Source: Sphingopyxis sp. H050
GTDB lineage: Bacteria > Pseudomonadota > Alphaproteobacteria > Sphingomonadales > Sphingomonadaceae
Reading direction: 5' to 3'
DNA: 64,000 nt
Assembly: GCF_001468265.1 (NCBI RefSeq)
Contig: NZ_LNRZ01000006.1
Span: forward strand, 124,001 to 188,000
Shown: positions 63,286-64,000 of the stretch, in pieces
Position numbering within the stretch: position 1 is the stretch's first letter
Layout of the letters: each line of letters begins with the position of its first letter
Translations under genes and position numbers: made by a program
Notes under the pieces: model-generated
Databases searched by the model: none
Told to the model about the DNA's origin: nothing
What the model saw: the letters and a program-made list of their open reading frames with translations, nothing else

Positions 63286-63531
63286 TCAGCCGCTGTCCCG
63301 ATCGAACGCGGCAAGTTCCGCCGCGCGCACCGGGATGTCGATCGCGCGGGTCAGGGCGTCGCGCATCGCGATCGCCGTCGCCAGCGGCATCCGCAACACC
63401 TCGCCGCGGTGGATCAGGATGATATGCGCGTCGAGCGCGCAGAAACCCGATCCGAAATGCATCGGCCCCTCGAACGGCGGGCCATCCACGCCCGGACCAT
63501 CCGCCGCTCGAGGGGCATCGGCGCCGGCCAT
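63286..63531 (-). CDS. small phage protein
   Basis: The 81-residue protein (HFGSGFCALDAHIILIHRGEVLRMPLATAIAMRDALTRAIDIPVRAAEL) has no known motif. ATG 63531 overlaps the stop of the upstream Cro-like gene (TGATG), which supports the frame over the alternative overlapping frame to 63598. Function unknown. Confidence 0.55.
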   Translation of the reverse strand: MAGADAPRAADGPGVDGPPFEGPMHFGSGFCALDAHIILIHRGEVLRMPLATAIAMRDALTRAIDIPVRAAELAAFDRDSG

Positions 63532-63770
63532 CAGGCGGCTTCCGATTGCGCGATTTCGGAACGATCGGCCGCGGGCTCGCGATAAAAATCGCCGGCATCG
63601 AGGCCGGGGACCAGCGCGACCAGCTTGATCATCATCCCCTTTGACGGGATACGGTTGCCGTGCTCCCAGCCATGCCAGGTCATGCGACCGACGTCGATTT
63701 CCGCGCCGACCGCCTCCATGGAGGCATCGCCACGATATTTTGCGAGCTTCTGCGCACCGAGATTAACCAT
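63531..63770 (-). CDS. Cro-like small HTH regulator
   Basis: The 79-residue protein has an XRE-type helix-turn-helix: AVGAEIDVGRMTWHGWEHGNRIPSKGMMIKLVALVPGLDAGDFYREP. It is transcribed leftward, as the first gene of the replication/late block, and diverges from a CI-like gene across a 65-bp operator region. This is the layout of a lysis-lysogeny switch. Start ATG 63770. Confidence 0.72.
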   Translation of the reverse strand: MVNLGAQKLAKYRGDASMEAVGAEIDVGRMTWHGWEHGNRIPSKGMMIKLVALVPGLDAGDFYREPAADRSEIAQSEAA

Positions 63771-63835
63771 GGCGCGCTTGTAAGCGTTTCATTTACATTT
63801 TGACAAGCCCCCGTAAGCGGTCCATTGCTCACTAT
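63771..63835. promoter_or_regulatory. divergent operator/promoter region of the immunity switch
   Basis: TGTAA-N9-TTACA lies at 63779-63797. GTAAGCGTTTCAT at 63780 recurs as GTAAGCGGTCCAT at 63813, 33 bp apart (about three turns). TTGACA is at 63800-63805. TTTACATTT occurs at 63792 and again at 63850. These fit two-fold operator sites between divergent regulator genes. Promoter assignment to a strand is not certain. Confidence 0.5.
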
Positions 63836-64000
63836 ATGTCAGCAGATGTTTTACATTTCGCGGCGATGGACGAAAATCCTAACCGTATCCGCGAACTTCG
63901 GCTGGCCAAGGGCTGGTCGCAGCAGCGGCTGGCCGATGAGGTCGGCTGCAGCAAGATGCAGGTGTCTGGCCTCGAGCGCGGCAAGCCAAAGCTCGACCAG
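63836..64000 (+). CDS. CI-like XRE repressor (3' partial)
   Basis: ATG 63836 opens a rightward frame that runs off the window. The visible 55 residues include the XRE helix-turn-helix IRELRLAKGWSQQRLADEV, then GCSKMQVSGLERGKPKLDQ, typical of phage repressors. An internal ATG at 63866 is an alternative start. Its position opposite the Cro-like gene makes it the likely maintenance repressor. Confidence 0.72.
   Translation, partial: MSADVLHFAAMDENPNRIRELRLAKGWSQQRLADEVGCSKMQVSGLERGKPKLDQ

Larger units (their letters stand above)
33712..64000. mobile_element. podovirus-type prophage integrated in tRNA-fMet (right end not included)
   Basis: All content from the tRNA break to the window end fits one temperate phage: immunity switch, replication genes, terminases, portal, scaffold, capsid, tail tubular A and B, gp13/14/15/16-like ejection proteins, tailspike and lysis cassette. 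Gene order is right to left. The head genes recall Bordetella phage BPP-1, while the tail and core genes recall T7. No integrase, RNA polymerase, reverse transcriptase or transposase is seen. Open frames are intact. Base composition is like the host's, so this phage is long adapted to this host group. Confidence 0.93.

Noticed and set aside
63257..63598. Overlapping frame in the early region (113 codons)
   Set aside because: Arg/Pro-rich, no coupling; the frame 63286-63531 has a TGATG overlap and better composition.
33712..64000. Diversity-generating retroelement as in BPP-1 phages
   Set aside because: Head genes recall BPP-1, but I saw no reverse transcriptase, template/variable repeat pair or Mtd-like protein in the window.

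Overview
The window looks like a GC-rich alphaproteobacterial chromosome of the order Sphingomonadales; a Sphingopyxis-like genus is my inference. Support: a Caulobacter-type TonB receptor paired with a beta-propeller phytase, a DUF2585 protein, rpe followed by a heparinase II/III gene, dispersed 'TGAGCTTGTCGAAG' and 'CGTCATCCCGGCGAAGG' inverted repeats typical of sphingomonads, and an initiator-tRNA fragment of the alphaproteobacterial kind. No 16S or marker phylogeny was possible. About half the window is host chromosome and about half is a prophage.

Host part (1 to about 33.67 kb). It starts inside fumC and continues with a small glycine-rich protein, a DUF2585 membrane protein and gmk. 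A leftward fatty-acid catabolic cluster follows (acyl-CoA dehydrogenase, thiolase, type-2 3-hydroxyacyl-CoA dehydrogenase-like SDR, thioesterase), with an ACGT-repeat operator of LiuR/MerR type before its first gene. Next are an SMP-30 lactonase, an M3 peptidase, a three-gene SPFH / ribbon-helix-helix / small membrane protein operon behind a 30-bp AT-rich palindrome, rpe and a heparinase. A TonB receptor and a lipoprotein phytase diverge from a control region with an 11-12 bp TGTCA repeat resembling a Pho box. Then come purH, a VTT-domain protein, hppD with a glyoxalase-fold neighbour, an ABC-F ATPase, a second VOC protein, an EmrAB-TolC-like efflux operon with its own TetR regulator, a small protein, and an FdhF/YdeP molybdopterin oxidoreductase.

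Prophage part (about 33.71 kb to beyond 64 kb). The left boundary is a 45-nt 3' fragment of an initiator tRNA, with the host tRNA terminator still beside it. This is the signature of integration into tRNA-fMet. Integrase and the rebuilt tRNA should lie beyond the right end. Nearly everything reads leftward, so transcription order runs from right to left. First comes a cro/cI-like switch (63.5-64.0 kb), then replication genes (HTH, TOPRIM primase, P-loop helicase, DUF4326, several tiny coupled genes). A 270-bp array of twelve GTTACC-type repeats around an AT-rich core follows and is the best origin candidate. After that come terminases, a BPP-1-like head module (portal, Bbp19-like, scaffold, capsid) and T7-like tail tubular proteins A and B. 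Then come gp13/14/15/16-like ejection proteins, a tailspike, and a lysis cassette (holin, endolysin, two small proteins, overlapping Rz/Rz1). The genes are intact and tightly coupled, so the element looks functional. It combines T7-like virion parts with a temperate lifestyle and shows no phage RNA polymerase in this window.

The most notable observations are the GTTACC array, a four-copy phage repeat (CTCCAAATAG), a 1129-residue ejection protein joining a transglycosylase-like and a ParB-like domain, tiny genes linked by GTGA overlaps, the terS-terL spacer, and the SPFH operon with its large palindrome. Function calls rest on reading motifs by eye; no database search was run.
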